This document shows, in pieces, positions 19,537 to 28,115 of a stretch of DNA of 64,000 nt (positions are counted from its first letter, which is position 1; every line of letters starts with the position of its first letter). Under the pieces are notes generated by a model. The model was not told the DNA's origin. It saw only the letters and a program-made list of their open reading frames with translations, and searched no databases. Made by a program: the position numbers and the translations under genes. The DNA is taken from the NCBI RefSeq assembly GCF_003944705.1, contig NZ_RWIS01000003.1, forward strand, positions 62,001 through 126,000, given 5' to 3'. Source of the stretch: Hymenobacter metallilatus. GTDB lineage: Bacteria > Bacteroidota > Bacteroidia > Cytophagales > Hymenobacteraceae.

Positions 19537-19925
19537 CCACGTCGGTCCGCGCCGTTGGCGGCCAATGCGCAACGCCGGTCAGATGGGCCATCTTCTCATT
19601 TTCTACTGCTGTTCATCATGTCTTTTCTGGTTCTACCCTCGCGTACTACCGTTGCCTCACAACTTCCCGCTGCCATCCGAACCCGCAGTGTTTCCGCTGA
19701 ACCTGGGCTGCCCTTACCGCCACCCGTTTGGCAGCGCAGTTCGGGGCTGCCCGTGGCGGCCCGCTGCCGCAGCGGCGCCCGCACCAAACCGTACCAATCG
19801 GGTAAACGCTGGTAAACTCAGCCAGGAAAGGCCTTCCTCAATTGTAGAGGAAGGCCTTTTTATTGGTCACGTGCAAGCTGACCACGGTAGATAAAGAGCA
19901 GCCAGGCTTGGATAGCGGCCGGTAA
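19537..19925. other. 389-base spacer with a doubtful small open frame
   Basis: Contains a terminator at its end. An open frame from an ATG at 19618 to 19815 (65 residues, starting MSFLVLPSRTT) has no recognisable domain, membrane helix or signal peptide. It is rich in Pro, Arg and Ser, like a chance frame in GC-rich DNA. I do not call it a gene. Confidence 0.4.
19827..19862 (+). terminator. strong hairpin terminator
   Basis: Perfect 13-base arms, AAAGGCCTTCCTC (19827-19839) and its complement (19847-19859), with a 7-base loop and a T run. It ends transcription before the L,D-transpeptidase-like gene. Confidence 0.85.
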
Positions 19926-20816
19926 ATGCGGATTTTCGGCCAGGATTTCGTAGCCGCCATGATGTTGACTTCTATTCTGAACCGGCTGCCCGGGCGGCGG
20001 TATGTGTTAGGGTTTTTTCTAGGAGCTGCTGCGGCAGGGTGTCAATCCTCGGCCGGTGAAGTGGCAGCTACCCGCCTGCCGATAACCGCCGCCCGAGTTA
20101 CGGACCCCGATTCGGCCGCTGCCCCGGCTTTACCCGACTCCTTGCGCCTCACGCCCCTGGCCCCCCTTACCGCTGTACCCGATTCCCTGCACCAAGCCGT
20201 GCAGCAACTGCACGCGCAACTGGGACTAGAGGCGGCGCAACTGCGGCCAGAAGTGCTGGAACGTGCCTGCGTGGGCTACCTCACCCTGCGGAAAGCGGGC
20301 AAAATCAGCCAGCCCGGCATTCTGGCGGTGGCCGATATGGACTTGCCCTCCTCCGAAAAGCGGCTCTGGGTGCTGGATTTACGCAAGGCCGAAGTGCTCC
20401 AGAACAGCCATGTAGCCCACGGCCGGGGCTCGGGCCATTTGCGCGCCCGGCGCTTCTCCAACGTCCTGAAATCGGCTTGTACAGCCCTCGGCTTCTACCG
20501 CACCCAGGATACCTACCAGGGTAAGCACGGCCTGTCCCGCCGCCTGCGCGGCCTCGATGCGGGCGAGAACGACAACGCCCTGCGCCGCTACGTGGTGCTG
20601 CACGCCGCCGACTACGTGAGCCGGCAGCACCTGCAGCGCCACGGCCAGGCCGGTTACAGCCGCGGCTGCCCCGCTTTGCCGCCTGATCAGTACCGCGCCA
20701 TCATCCGCACGGTAGGGGAGGGCAGCTGCCTGTTTCTGAGCGGCCCCGGCCTGGAATCAAAATGGCTCAACCCTGCAGCAGCAGCCCAGCAGCTGGCGGC
20801 GCGAGGGTGGCGGTGA
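19926..20816 (+). CDS. lipoprotein with L,D-transpeptidase-like (YkuD_2) catalytic domain, copy 1
   Basis: Up to 296 residues; an ATG at 19959 would give a more compact signal peptide, so the start is uncertain. A lipobox (AAAAGC, Cys 39 from the first ATG) predicts lipidation. The C-terminal two thirds match the murein L,D-transpeptidase catalytic-domain family (PF13645): VADMDLPSSEKRLWVLDL, SHVAHGRGSG, YRTQDTYQGKHG, VVLHAADYVS, and the active-site block YSRGCPALPP with Cys at about 248. Members are presumed to act on peptidoglycan peptides, but few have been tested. A paralogue lies at 24,012-24,845. Confidence 0.9.
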   Translation: MRIFGQDFVAAMMLTSILNRLPGRRYVLGFFLGAAAAGCQSSAGEVAATRLPITAARVTDPDSAAAPALPDSLRLTPLAPLTAVPDSLHQAVQQLHAQLGLEAAQLRPEVLERACVGYLTLRKAGKISQPGILAVADMDLPSSEKRLWVLDLRKAEVLQNSHVAHGRGSGHLRARRFSNVLKSACTALGFYRTQDTYQGKHGLSRRLRGLDAGENDNALRRYVVLHAADYVSRQHLQRHGQAGYSRGCPALPPDQYRAIIRTVGEGSCLFLSGPGLESKWLNPAAAAQQLAARGWR

Positions 20817-20826
20817 AGCGCCTGTT

Positions 20827-21279
20827 ATGAAATCCCCTAACCGTATCCGCGTCGACTTTGAGCGGCCAAGCCACGGTTGGCTGCCGGTTAAAGTCATTAT
20901 GAATGACTTTGAGCTTGATATTAACACTTCAGACGTTCCATTCAATCCCATATATCTGTTGTATTTAGCAATTCTAGATGTGGTTGATGGAATAGCGTCG
21001 AAGGTATGGTGGCATTTGGAGCCAGCTGGCTACTATTTCGATTTCACCCAGCCACAGCCGGGGGTATATCGTCTAGGTATCAGCTACCATTCCGATAGCC
21101 AAGTATCAGAATTTATGCACGAGACGAAGGGTAGCGCTGCCGACGTCATTCTACCATTTTGCCGGGCCATCAAAAATCTGAGTTCCTACAAGTATGACGA
21201 ACAGGACTGGCCCAGTCTCGAAGAAAAGCAATTAAATCGTCTGTCAAACGTCATCGAGTTACTGAAGAAAAGAGCATAG
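20827..21279 (+). CDS. low-GC orphan protein, function unknown
   Basis: 150 residues, no signal peptide or membrane helix, so probably cytoplasmic. The start MKSPNRIRVDFERPSHGWLP leads into a mixed strand/helix protein with two aromatic patches (VWWHLEPAGYYFDF, SYHSDSQVSEFMHE) and a Lys-rich end. Base composition is clearly lower in GC than its neighbours (codons such as ATA, TTA and AAT are frequent), which suggests recent acquisition. It begins 10 bases after the L,D-transpeptidase-like gene and could ride on its transcript. Proteins of this size and look are often immunity proteins or orphan cargo, but nothing here proves that. Confidence 0.75.
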   Translation: MKSPNRIRVDFERPSHGWLPVKVIMNDFELDINTSDVPFNPIYLLYLAILDVVDGIASKVWWHLEPAGYYFDFTQPQPGVYRLGISYHSDSQVSEFMHETKGSAADVILPFCRAIKNLSSYKYDEQDWPSLEEKQLNRLSNVIELLKKRA

Positions 21280-21313
21280 AAAAGCCCCGCCGAAGCATTC
21301 CGGCGGGGCTTTT
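21280..21313. terminator. bidirectional hairpin terminator
   Basis: Arms AAAAGCCCCGCCG (21280-21292) and the complementary CGGCGGGGCTTTT (21301-21313) with an 8-base loop, directly after a plus-strand stop codon and 22 bases after the end of the minus-strand amylase gene. It serves both convergent genes. Confidence 0.85.
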
Positions 21314-21334
21314 CAATTCAAACAGAGTCAGCAG

Positions 21335-23701
21335 TTACTTCACCACTACCTTCCGGCTCAGGTTCAGCTCGGGTATGCTAAGCACGTATACGCCGGCCGG
21401 CAGGCTACGGGCAACGCCCAGGCGCTGCTCGGTGGAGCCAGGGTACAAGCGTACCGACTGCTCATGCACAGCCCGGCCCAGCAGGTCAACCAGGCGCAGG
21501 GTTGCCGTCAGTTCCTTCGGCGACTGAATTACCACGTCAATCCGGTCGGAGGCCGTTGGGTTAGGATATACGGCCAAGCCAGCCCCTACAGTTGCTTCCT
21601 TGGTGGTAGCCGTTACGGTGGTTTCGCGCAGGGCCGTAGTGCTGAGCACGGCCGGTGCCGTGTAGGTTGCTTTCACAAATGCCCGCTGAGCCGGGTTGGC
21701 CGTGGAGGCGTTTTTGGCCCGTAGTGTCAGCCAGCCCGTAGCGGTGGGCGTGTAGGTGCCGGTAAGGGTGCCGGTGCCGGTTTTGCTGCTTACAATGGTG
21801 CTCGTGCCGCTTACCAGCTCCACCGTGAGGCTGCGGGTGGCATCGGTGGGGAACAGGTTGTAGGTGACAGCTTTGCCCGATTCTACGTAAATGCGGCCGG
21901 CCGTGCGGTAGGCCGTCGACGAAGCCGGCAGCTGTCCGCCCTGCTTGAGCGAGGACGCATGGGAGTCACCCAGGTCGTCGGCCAGTTCCCACTCCTGGGT
22001 GGTGGCCATGGCCGCCCGGTTGTAATTGTTGCCGATGCCCGTAGGAGCCCATACCGAGTAGCCCCGGCGGCCGCCACTGGCCGTACCGTTGCAGGGAGGC
22101 GTGTTAATGCTCACGGTTTGGGAAGCGCTAACTGTCACGGTAGCTGTGCCGTTGGCACCAGAGTAATCTTTCAGCACCGTGCCGGGCGCAAAGTCGCAGC
22201 TTACGGTGTTGTTCTGCCAAGCCGTCCAGTTGTCGTTAATACCAATAATGGCCTTGGTGCTACGCTCAATTACCAGGTGGTCCTGGGCCTGGTAGCGCAC
22301 TTTGTAGGCCCCATCCTTAAACCGCAGATTCTGGTGGCACCAGATCAGGTTTTCGATGTCAGAGCGCTGCGGCAGGTCGGTGGTGCTGGTGGGCTGGTGC
22401 GAGTACCGCTTGCTGGTGCTGCCCACGTTGAATAGGTCCTCAAAAAAGATTTGGGGAGAGCCATCTACGGCCAGGGCAGCGGCATATGCCGCCGAGAGGC
22501 GCCCGTCGGAGGGGTCGATGTGGGGGGCCAGCTCCGAACCGGTATTCCAGCCGGTATAATTGCCATTGGCATCGGTCTGGGGCCGGAAAGTATCGTGGTT
22601 ATTCACGAAAGGCACCGTGCGATGCACGTACGTGCCATTGATGTTTACCACGCGCGTTGCCTGCTGATAGCCAGGCAGACTGCCCAGGTCGAAGTTGCCG
22701 CCCCCACTCACAATGCTGTAGAGGCCATTGCGCAGGGAGAAGTCGAAGGTGCCGGCGCGGTTCTGTACGTTGGCTACCCATCCATCCATCTGGCCGCCAC
22801 TGCCCACCCATTCGCCGACGGCATACATGGTGGCTCCGCCCGAAGCCCAGCCCGCATTGCTTTGCAGGTTATACAGGAAATCTTCGGAGGCAAAATCCGG
22901 GAAGTGCTTCACGGCGTCCATGCGCACCCCATCAAAGCCCTCCTGCTTTTTGTACCATACCAGCCAGTCGCGCACCCCGTTGCGCATATAGTCGGCGCCC
23001 TGGGCCGGGTTGAAGGTGGCATTGGAGCTCTGGCCGTAGGAGCCGTTGTAGTAGCTCACATCGGGCCCGAAATACACCGCATTCCAGTCGCCGGAGGTTG
23101 AGTTGTTGCCGGGATTGGGATTGAAGTTCTGCCAGTTTTTCGGGAAGCGGCCGTTACGGGCCAGGTAGTTGGCGGCATCCTCGGCCGTGGCGGGCTTGGA
23201 GTAGCTTACGTACCGGAAGTTTTTGTAGCGGCTGGTCGAGCCGTCGTCCCAGGCGGCGGGGTCCTGACCCCCGGCCCCGGTCTGGGAGCCAGCTCCGTCG
23301 TTGTGGTTCAGTACAATATCCTGTACTACCTCAATGCCATTGGCGTGGAGCACAGCCACTGCCCGCAGCAGCTCATCCTTAGTACCAAGGCGGGTAGCGG
23401 TAAAGCCTTTTTGGTACTTATCCCCCAGGTCGTAGTTATCGAAGGGAGAGTAGCCGTTGCCCTGGTTACCATTTTTAATGCTGGGTGGCAGCCACACGGC
23501 ATCAATACCCATGGCCTTGAGGCGCGGGGCCAGCAGCGCAATGTAATTGGCCCAGCCGTTGGGGTAGTTGGAGTTCCAATAATCCCACCAGTAGCCTTGT
23601 AGGATTACTTTTTGGGCTTTTGCGGGCTGTCCGCCCAGAACTAACAGGGCAGCCGCGGCCAGGGTGAGCTTGCGCCACCAGGAGTGTGTACCAGTGTACA
23701 T
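21335..23701 (-). CDS. secreted alpha-amylase (GH13) with T9SS sorting domain
   Basis: 788 residues. A signal peptide (LTLAAAALLVLGGQPAKAQ) is followed by a GH13 barrel that begins VILQGYWWDYWN. Family motifs are DIVLNHNDG, the nucleophile Asp in GFDGVRMDAVKH (about residue 261), the acid/base Glu in YAVGEWVG (about 296) and FVNNHDTF. After the barrel comes a beta-rich linker region (about 560-690), then a T9SS type A sorting domain (VYPNPTASDRIDVV ... SLPAGVYVLSI ... SRKVVVK). The enzyme should hydrolyse alpha-1,4 glucans outside the cell. It is not adjacent to the SusC/SusD pair 13 kb away. Confidence 0.95.
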   Translation of the reverse strand: MYTGTHSWWRKLTLAAAALLVLGGQPAKAQKVILQGYWWDYWNSNYPNGWANYIALLAPRLKAMGIDAVWLPPSIKNGNQGNGYSPFDNYDLGDKYQKGFTATRLGTKDELLRAVAVLHANGIEVVQDIVLNHNDGAGSQTGAGGQDPAAWDDGSTSRYKNFRYVSYSKPATAEDAANYLARNGRFPKNWQNFNPNPGNNSTSGDWNAVYFGPDVSYYNGSYGQSSNATFNPAQGADYMRNGVRDWLVWYKKQEGFDGVRMDAVKHFPDFASEDFLYNLQSNAGWASGGATMYAVGEWVGSGGQMDGWVANVQNRAGTFDFSLRNGLYSIVSGGGNFDLGSLPGYQQATRVVNINGTYVHRTVPFVNNHDTFRPQTDANGNYTGWNTGSELAPHIDPSDGRLSAAYAAALAVDGSPQIFFEDLFNVGSTSKRYSHQPTSTTDLPQRSDIENLIWCHQNLRFKDGAYKVRYQAQDHLVIERSTKAIIGINDNWTAWQNNTVSCDFAPGTVLKDYSGANGTATVTVSASQTVSINTPPCNGTASGGRRGYSVWAPTGIGNNYNRAAMATTQEWELADDLGDSHASSLKQGGQLPASSTAYRTAGRIYVESGKAVTYNLFPTDATRSLTVELVSGTSTIVSSKTGTGTLTGTYTPTATGWLTLRAKNASTANPAQRAFVKATYTAPAVLSTTALRETTVTATTKEATVGAGLAVYPNPTASDRIDVVIQSPKELTATLRLVDLLGRAVHEQSVRLYPGSTEQRLGVARSLPAGVYVLSIPELNLSRKVVVK

Positions 23702-24011
23702 GTGGGAATTGTGGGATTTGGTTGGTGGGAAAAGAAACGGCGCGTGGGGGCGTCGAAAAGCGCGAGTTTGGGGTGTCTAAAATCAGTATTAAAATTGTAA
23801 AATATTGGTGTTGTATTATCGAATGATGGTTCTCTTTTAGCCAGTTCAAGTGCCAGAAGGAATTTTTCGGTCCGGACCGGCGTTGTAGCCAAAGCCCAAA
23901 CTCCCGCACACCTCCTGCATCTGGAATGGTGCAGTTCTCGTAAAACTCCAGAGCAGCTGTTTCAGGCATTGAGGCGGCTGCTTTACCGCAACCCGAAACC
24001 GAACTGTGTCG
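23702..24011. other. AT-rich divergent promoter region
   Basis: 310 bases between the divergent amylase and second L,D-transpeptidase-like genes. The segment around 23,770-23,840 is very AT-rich for this genome (TATTAAAATTGTAAAATATT) and is the likely promoter region of the amylase. I could not fix a -33/-7 pair, and I see no gene or clear operator. Confidence 0.5.
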
Positions 24012-24845
24012 ATGGAAAATCAGAGTGTTGTTCGCCGTCAGCGTATTAAGCGCCGGGCCCGCCTAATGGCCCGGCGGGTACTGCCCTTCGTGGCTTCCTT
24101 GTTTCTGGCTACGCCCCTGGCGGCACCCGTTACCAAGTCGAAAGCGGCCACCACTGGCACGGAGCAGCGCCTGCCGGAGGTAGCCGTTACAAAGAGTATG
24201 CTCTTCGACCAACGCCTGCATGATATGTACCGTGACCTGCAGGTGGAGGAACAAGGTCTACGATTCGAGGTGTTTGAGAAGGCTATGACGGGCTATCTGA
24301 ATCTGGAGAAGCAGGGCAAGCTTGGCAGCAAGCAACTGCTCACGGTAGTGGATTTTAGCCTGCCCTCTACCGAAAAGCGCCTGTGGGTGCTGGATTTGGC
24401 CGCCAAGCAGGTGAAGTTTCACACGCTGGTAGCCCATGGTCACAATTCCGGCGAAAACATGGCCACTAACTTCTCCAATGAGAATGAGTCGAACATGAGC
24501 AGCCTGGGTTTTTACGTGACGCAGGGCGAGTACCAGGGCAAGCACGGCCGCAGCCTTAAGTTGCAGGGTATGGATGAGGGGTACAATACCAATGCCCTCA
24601 GCCGCTCGGTGGTTATGCACGGCGCCGACTATGTGAGCGAAGATTTTATTCGTCAGTATGGTCGCCTGGGCCGCAGCCTGGGGTGCCCGGCGCTGCCTAT
24701 GGATCAGAAAGATGCCATTATTGCAAGCGTAGAAGGCCAGACCTGCCTGTTCCTGAATGGTCCCGATCAGGCGTACTCCTCCAAGTACCTGAACCAGGAT
24801 GTGGCCGTAACCAGCCTGCTGGACCGGGACAACCAGATGATATAA
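24012..24845 (+). CDS. exported L,D-transpeptidase-like (YkuD_2) protein, copy 2
   Basis: 277 residues from the ATG at 24012 (a GTG lies two codons upstream). The N-terminus is very basic (RRQRIKRRARLMARR) and leads into a hydrophobic signal (VLPFVASLFLATPLAAP) without a lipobox, so the protein is secreted or periplasmic rather than lipidated. Family blocks match copy 1 in order: VDFSLPSTEKRLWVLDL, TLVAHGHNSG, YVTQGEYQGKHGRS, VVMHGADYVS and the active-site GRSLGCPALP (Cys about 225). Both copies carry the Cys and His, so both look active. They flank the amylase and the low-GC gene. A terminator follows. Confidence 0.92.
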   Translation: MENQSVVRRQRIKRRARLMARRVLPFVASLFLATPLAAPVTKSKAATTGTEQRLPEVAVTKSMLFDQRLHDMYRDLQVEEQGLRFEVFEKAMTGYLNLEKQGKLGSKQLLTVVDFSLPSTEKRLWVLDLAAKQVKFHTLVAHGHNSGENMATNFSNENESNMSSLGFYVTQGEYQGKHGRSLKLQGMDEGYNTNALSRSVVMHGADYVSEDFIRQYGRLGRSLGCPALPMDQKDAIIASVEGQTCLFLNGPDQAYSSKYLNQDVAVTSLLDRDNQMI

Positions 24846-24861
24846 GGAGTTATTGGACTAA

Positions 24862-24899
24862 CAAAACGGCCCGGCTGTACCTGCAGCCGGGCCGTTTTG
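24862..24899. terminator. bidirectional hairpin terminator
   Basis: Sixteen-base arms, CAAAACGGCCCGGCTG (24862-24877) and its complement ending at 24899, around a 6-base loop, with T runs on both strands. It lies between convergent genes. Confidence 0.85.
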
Positions 24900-24951
24900 C
24901 GGTAGGGCGCAGTTCCGCTCGTGCGTGAAGTGGAATAGCGCCCTACCACAC

Positions 24952-26022
24952 TTACAGCTTTACGCCAAACTTGGCACCAACGCTTTCCAGATCCTGAATT
25001 ACCGGGTCCAGCAGCGAAATTCCTTCCATAAGCCGTCTGGACGACATTTCCCGCTCCGGGTCGCCGGGAATGAGCACGTGCTGGCCTGCCACGGCCCGGG
25101 CCTCCCGGAATGTAGTTATCCAGTTGTCCATGTGGGCTTTAAACTCGGCAGCAGGACGGAAGGCATCCACGCGCATGGCCCCAAAAAAATGGCCCAGCCC
25201 GGCCCCGACCGGGTTGTCGGAAGGCTGCAGAAAAGCAACGAAAGGAGGTACCCAGGGCCCGTAATTAGCTCCGCTAAGCACGGCTGAGAAAATATCAACC
25301 ACAGCCCCGAGGCCATAGCCTTTATGCGAGCCTGTGGCTCCGCCCAGCGGCAGCAGCGCACCGCCATTTTTTACGGCATTGGGGTCGGTGGTGCTTATGC
25401 CCTCGGCGGTTTGGGCCCAGCCTTCCGGAATGGGACTGTTTTTGCGCTGGGCAATTTCCAGCTTGCCATTGGCAGCAGTGGTAGTGGCCATATCCAGCAC
25501 AAAATCGGGCTGGTCGCCGGCGGGTACGGCCACGGCAATGGGGTTGGTGCCCAGCAGCCGCTCCAGGGAGTAGGTGGGTGCCACCAGGGGCGAGGCATTG
25601 GTCATGGCAATGCCAATCATATCGTGAGCCAGGGCCTGCATGGCGTGGTAGCCGGCAATGCCGAAGTGGTTGGAGTTTTTCACCGACACCCAGCCGGAAC
25701 CTACCTGACGGGCCTTTTCCAGGGCTACCTGCATGGCCTTGGGGCCTACCACCAGCCCCAGGCCCCCGTCGCCATCCACCACGGCAGTACTGGGGGTTTC
25801 GTAGGTAACGCCCACGCGCGGGGTGGCATTGATGCGGCCGGCTTCCCAGAGACGGACATAGCCGATAAGCCGGGCTACCCCGTGTGAATCTACCCCGCGT
25901 AAATCGGCGGAAAGCAGGGTTTCGGTGGCCAAGGTGGCGTCCTCGGCGGAGCAGCCCATACCGCTGAATACCGACTCCGTGAAGGTAAAAAGCTGAGTGT
26001 AGGAAAAAAGAGTTGGATTCAT
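24952..26022 (-). CDS. LDH2-family malate/L-lactate-type dehydrogenase
   Basis: NAD(P)-dependent oxidoreductase of 356 residues belonging to the Ldh_2 (malate/lactate/ureidoglycolate dehydrogenase) family, unrelated to classical Rossmann malate dehydrogenases. Diagnostic stretches are DLRGVDSHGVARL, the substrate-binding VKNSNHFGIAGYH, MTNASPLVAPT, GTNPIAVAVPAG, VLDMATTTAANGK and GSHKGYGLGAVVD. The substrate (malate, L-lactate, ureidoglycolate or a sugar acid) cannot be told from sequence. It is the last gene of a minus-strand run with a Ppx/GppA gene 51 bases upstream. Confidence 0.92.
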   Translation of the reverse strand: MNPTLFSYTQLFTFTESVFSGMGCSAEDATLATETLLSADLRGVDSHGVARLIGYVRLWEAGRINATPRVGVTYETPSTAVVDGDGGLGLVVGPKAMQVALEKARQVGSGWVSVKNSNHFGIAGYHAMQALAHDMIGIAMTNASPLVAPTYSLERLLGTNPIAVAVPAGDQPDFVLDMATTTAANGKLEIAQRKNSPIPEGWAQTAEGISTTDPNAVKNGGALLPLGGATGSHKGYGLGAVVDIFSAVLSGANYGPWVPPFVAFLQPSDNPVGAGLGHFFGAMRVDAFRPAAEFKAHMDNWITTFREARAVAGQHVLIPGDPEREMSSRRLMEGISLLDPVIQDLESVGAKFGVKL

Positions 26023-26073
26023 AAGTGCAATGAGCGGGTGGCGGAAGCCTCCGGGGAACTACGGAATGACAGG

Positions 26074-27027
26074 TTACTCTGCAGCTGAGCCCGCCAGCAT
26101 TTCGGCCAGCAGCCCTTCTTTGAGGGCATAGGCTGAGGTGCGCATGTGCGTGATGCCGGTGAGCTGCAGAACCAGCTCAATCAGCACCGATGCTACCACC
26201 AGCATATCGGCGCGCATGGGCAGAATGCCGGGCAGGGCCGTGCGTTGCTCGTGGGTGAGGCTCAGCAGTTGCCCGTAGCTGCGGCGGAAGCTCTCCAGCG
26301 TCAGCTCGGAGGAGGGGGGCAGCTCCGCCTCCCTGCGCAGGCGCCCGATCTGCATATCGGCCAAGCTGTCGAAAGACCCCGAGGCGCCCACCAGCCCTAC
26401 CGGCCGGTGCTGCTGCACGGCTGCCGACAGCGGAGCCAGTACCTCCCGCAGATACTCCTGTTCAGCGGCCACCGCCTCGGGAGGAAAAATCCCGCTGGGG
26501 TCCGGGAAAAACCTGTCTAGTAGTCGTTGCGCCCCAATTTCGAAGCTTTGCTTCCAGAAAATCTGGCTGTCGTTGGCAATAATAAACTCCACCGAGCCGC
26601 CGCCAATATCCAGAATCAGGTGGGGCTCCGGGCCGAGCGGTACCGCCTGCCGTACTCCTTTGGCAATTAGCTCAGCTTCCCGCTCCCCACCAATTACCTC
26701 CACCCGGATGCCGGTCTGCTCGAAAATATCCTGCACCAGTGCCGGGCCGTTCTGCGAAACCCGCATGGCGCTGGTGGCCGTAGCACGTACATCCGTTACC
26801 TGGTGCAGCTCCATTTCCTCCTTAAAACCGGCCAGGGCATGCAACGCCCGCTCGTAAGGCGCCTGCGCAATGCGCCCCTGACTGATGCCGCCCTCCCCCA
26901 GCCGAACGCCCACTTTAGTGCGCAGCAGGGTAATGGGCTGCGCGTGCCGGGCTTCGGGCATTTCCACAATCAGCAGATGAAACGTATTGGTGCCCATATC
27001 AATAAGGGCAAGGCGGCGGTGGCGCAT
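26074..27027 (-). CDS. Ppx/GppA-family phosphatase
   Basis: 317 residues with the ASKHA phosphatase fold. Motifs are ALIDMGTNTFHLLIVE (phosphate-1 loop, about residues 7-22), RVSQNGPALVQDI, the Glu-containing GGEREAELIAKGV, LILDIGGGSVEFII (phosphate-2 loop) and LVGASGSFDSLADM. The short length indicates the two-domain form without the C-terminal HD domain of E. coli Ppx. Such proteins hydrolyse polyphosphate or pppGpp, linking it to phosphate storage or the stringent response. The spacer to the upstream methyltransferase gene contains short inverted repeats. Confidence 0.92.
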   Translation of the reverse strand: MRHRRLALIDMGTNTFHLLIVEMPEARHAQPITLLRTKVGVRLGEGGISQGRIAQAPYERALHALAGFKEEMELHQVTDVRATATSAMRVSQNGPALVQDIFEQTGIRVEVIGGEREAELIAKGVRQAVPLGPEPHLILDIGGGSVEFIIANDSQIFWKQSFEIGAQRLLDRFFPDPSGIFPPEAVAAEQEYLREVLAPLSAAVQQHRPVGLVGASGSFDSLADMQIGRLRREAELPPSSELTLESFRRSYGQLLSLTHEQRTALPGILPMRADMLVVASVLIELVLQLTGITHMRTSAYALKEGLLAEMLAGSAAE

Positions 27028-27030
27028 AGC

Positions 27031-27124
27031 AGTTGTTCGTTGTCAGTTATCAGTTGCTGGTTATGCATTACTGGGGTTGATTGTTAGAACGACACTGACA
27101 ACCAGCAACCAGCAACGGGCAACT
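27031..27124. repeat. imperfect inverted repeat in the ppx leader
   Basis: The left arm (27031-27062, beginning AGTTGTTCGTTGTCAG) and the right arm (27098-27124, reverse complement beginning AGTTGCCCGTTGCTGG) pair imperfectly. Within the arms GTTGCTGG is repeated. It fills almost the whole spacer between the methyltransferase and ppx genes. Confidence 0.5.
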
Positions 27125-27126
27125 AA

Positions 27127-28011
27127 TCAGGTGGCAAACCGGCAAAACGTACCAAGCGGCAGCTTACGGGCAGCCCGGTCGTGCAGGTAAATCTCGCCTA
27201 TTTCGCGGTGTTGGCGCGCTGCCGGAAAGATTTCGTGTACCAGGTTTTCCAGAATCAGGGCTGAGAAGCCGAGGGAATACAGATTGATAAGGAAAAAGTG
27301 GTCTTCGGGGTCGAGCAGCTCTTTGCAGAGCTTGAGCATTTCGTTCAACTCGTCCTCCAGCTGCCATTTCTCGCCGTTGGGGCCCCGGCCGTAGGCGGGT
27401 GGGTCCAGGATGAGGCCCTGGTACTTGGAGCCACGCTTTACTTCGCGTCGCACGTACTTCATGGCATCTTCTACCAGCCAGCGCACCCCATCCAGGCCGG
27501 AAGCCTCCATATTGTCGCGGGCCCAGAAGTTCACCTGCTTCACCGAGTCGAGGTGGGTGACGTCGGCTCCGGCGGCCCGGGCGGCCAGAGTAGCGGCTCC
27601 GGTGTAGGCAAACAGGTTCAGCACGCGCGGCTGGGCGGCTTTGCGCTGGCGCGTCTGGTTGTAGATGAACTGCCAGTTGGGGTCCTGCTCCGGAAACAGG
27701 CCCACGTGCTTGAAGGATGACATGCCCAGCCGGAACCGCAGCTTCAGTCCCTCGGGCCGCTCGTAGCCAATTATCCATTGTTCGGGCGTGCCTGCTTTAA
27801 TTTTCCACTGGCCTCGTTCCTGGCTACCTTTTTCGCGGGTGAAAATGGCGTTGGCCCGCTGCCATTCCGAGGCGGGCAGGTGCGGGTCCCAGATGGCCTG
27901 GGGCTCGGGCCGGGCCAGAATGTGCTTGCCGAAGCGCTCCAGCTTCTCAAAATTGCCGGCATCAATCAGCTCGTAATCGGTCCAGGGGCTGGTAGTCAGA
28001 AACGTGTACAT
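27127..28011 (-). CDS. RlmI-like class I SAM-dependent methyltransferase
   Basis: 294 residues from the ATG at 28011. The S-adenosylmethionine site is VLNLFAYTGAATLAAR (motif I) followed by VTHLDSVKQVNFWARDN and WLVEDAMKYV. LILDPPAYGRGPNGEKW carries the catalytic-site DPPAYG block shared by RlmI/RlmK 23S rRNA methyltransferases. The N-terminal part has GLKLRFRLGMSSFKHVGLFPEQ, and there is no N-terminal PUA domain as in E. coli RlmI. The likely substrate is ribosomal RNA, but without PUA this is inference. It is the first gene of a minus-strand run. Confidence 0.88.
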   Translation of the reverse strand: MYTFLTTSPWTDYELIDAGNFEKLERFGKHILARPEPQAIWDPHLPASEWQRANAIFTREKGSQERGQWKIKAGTPEQWIIGYERPEGLKLRFRLGMSSFKHVGLFPEQDPNWQFIYNQTRQRKAAQPRVLNLFAYTGAATLAARAAGADVTHLDSVKQVNFWARDNMEASGLDGVRWLVEDAMKYVRREVKRGSKYQGLILDPPAYGRGPNGEKWQLEDELNEMLKLCKELLDPEDHFFLINLYSLGFSALILENLVHEIFPAARQHREIGEIYLHDRAARKLPLGTFCRFAT

Positions 28012-28115
28012 AGAACTGCGGGTATACTGCCTGCTAAGGCAGGCGGGCAAAGGTACGGTATGGCAAAGTTCTGGCCGGTGTCGTACAAGCCCTACACCTT
28101 GCCTACCCTCTCAAC

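Noticed and set aside
19618-19815. Small gene of 65 codons in the spacer after the TonB receptor
   Set aside because: No domain, signal or helix; the composition fits a chance frame in GC-rich DNA. It could be revisited with expression data.
3859-23701. SusC/SusD and the amylase as one polysaccharide-utilisation locus
   Set aside because: They are about 13 kb apart with unrelated genes, terminators and a change of strand between them.
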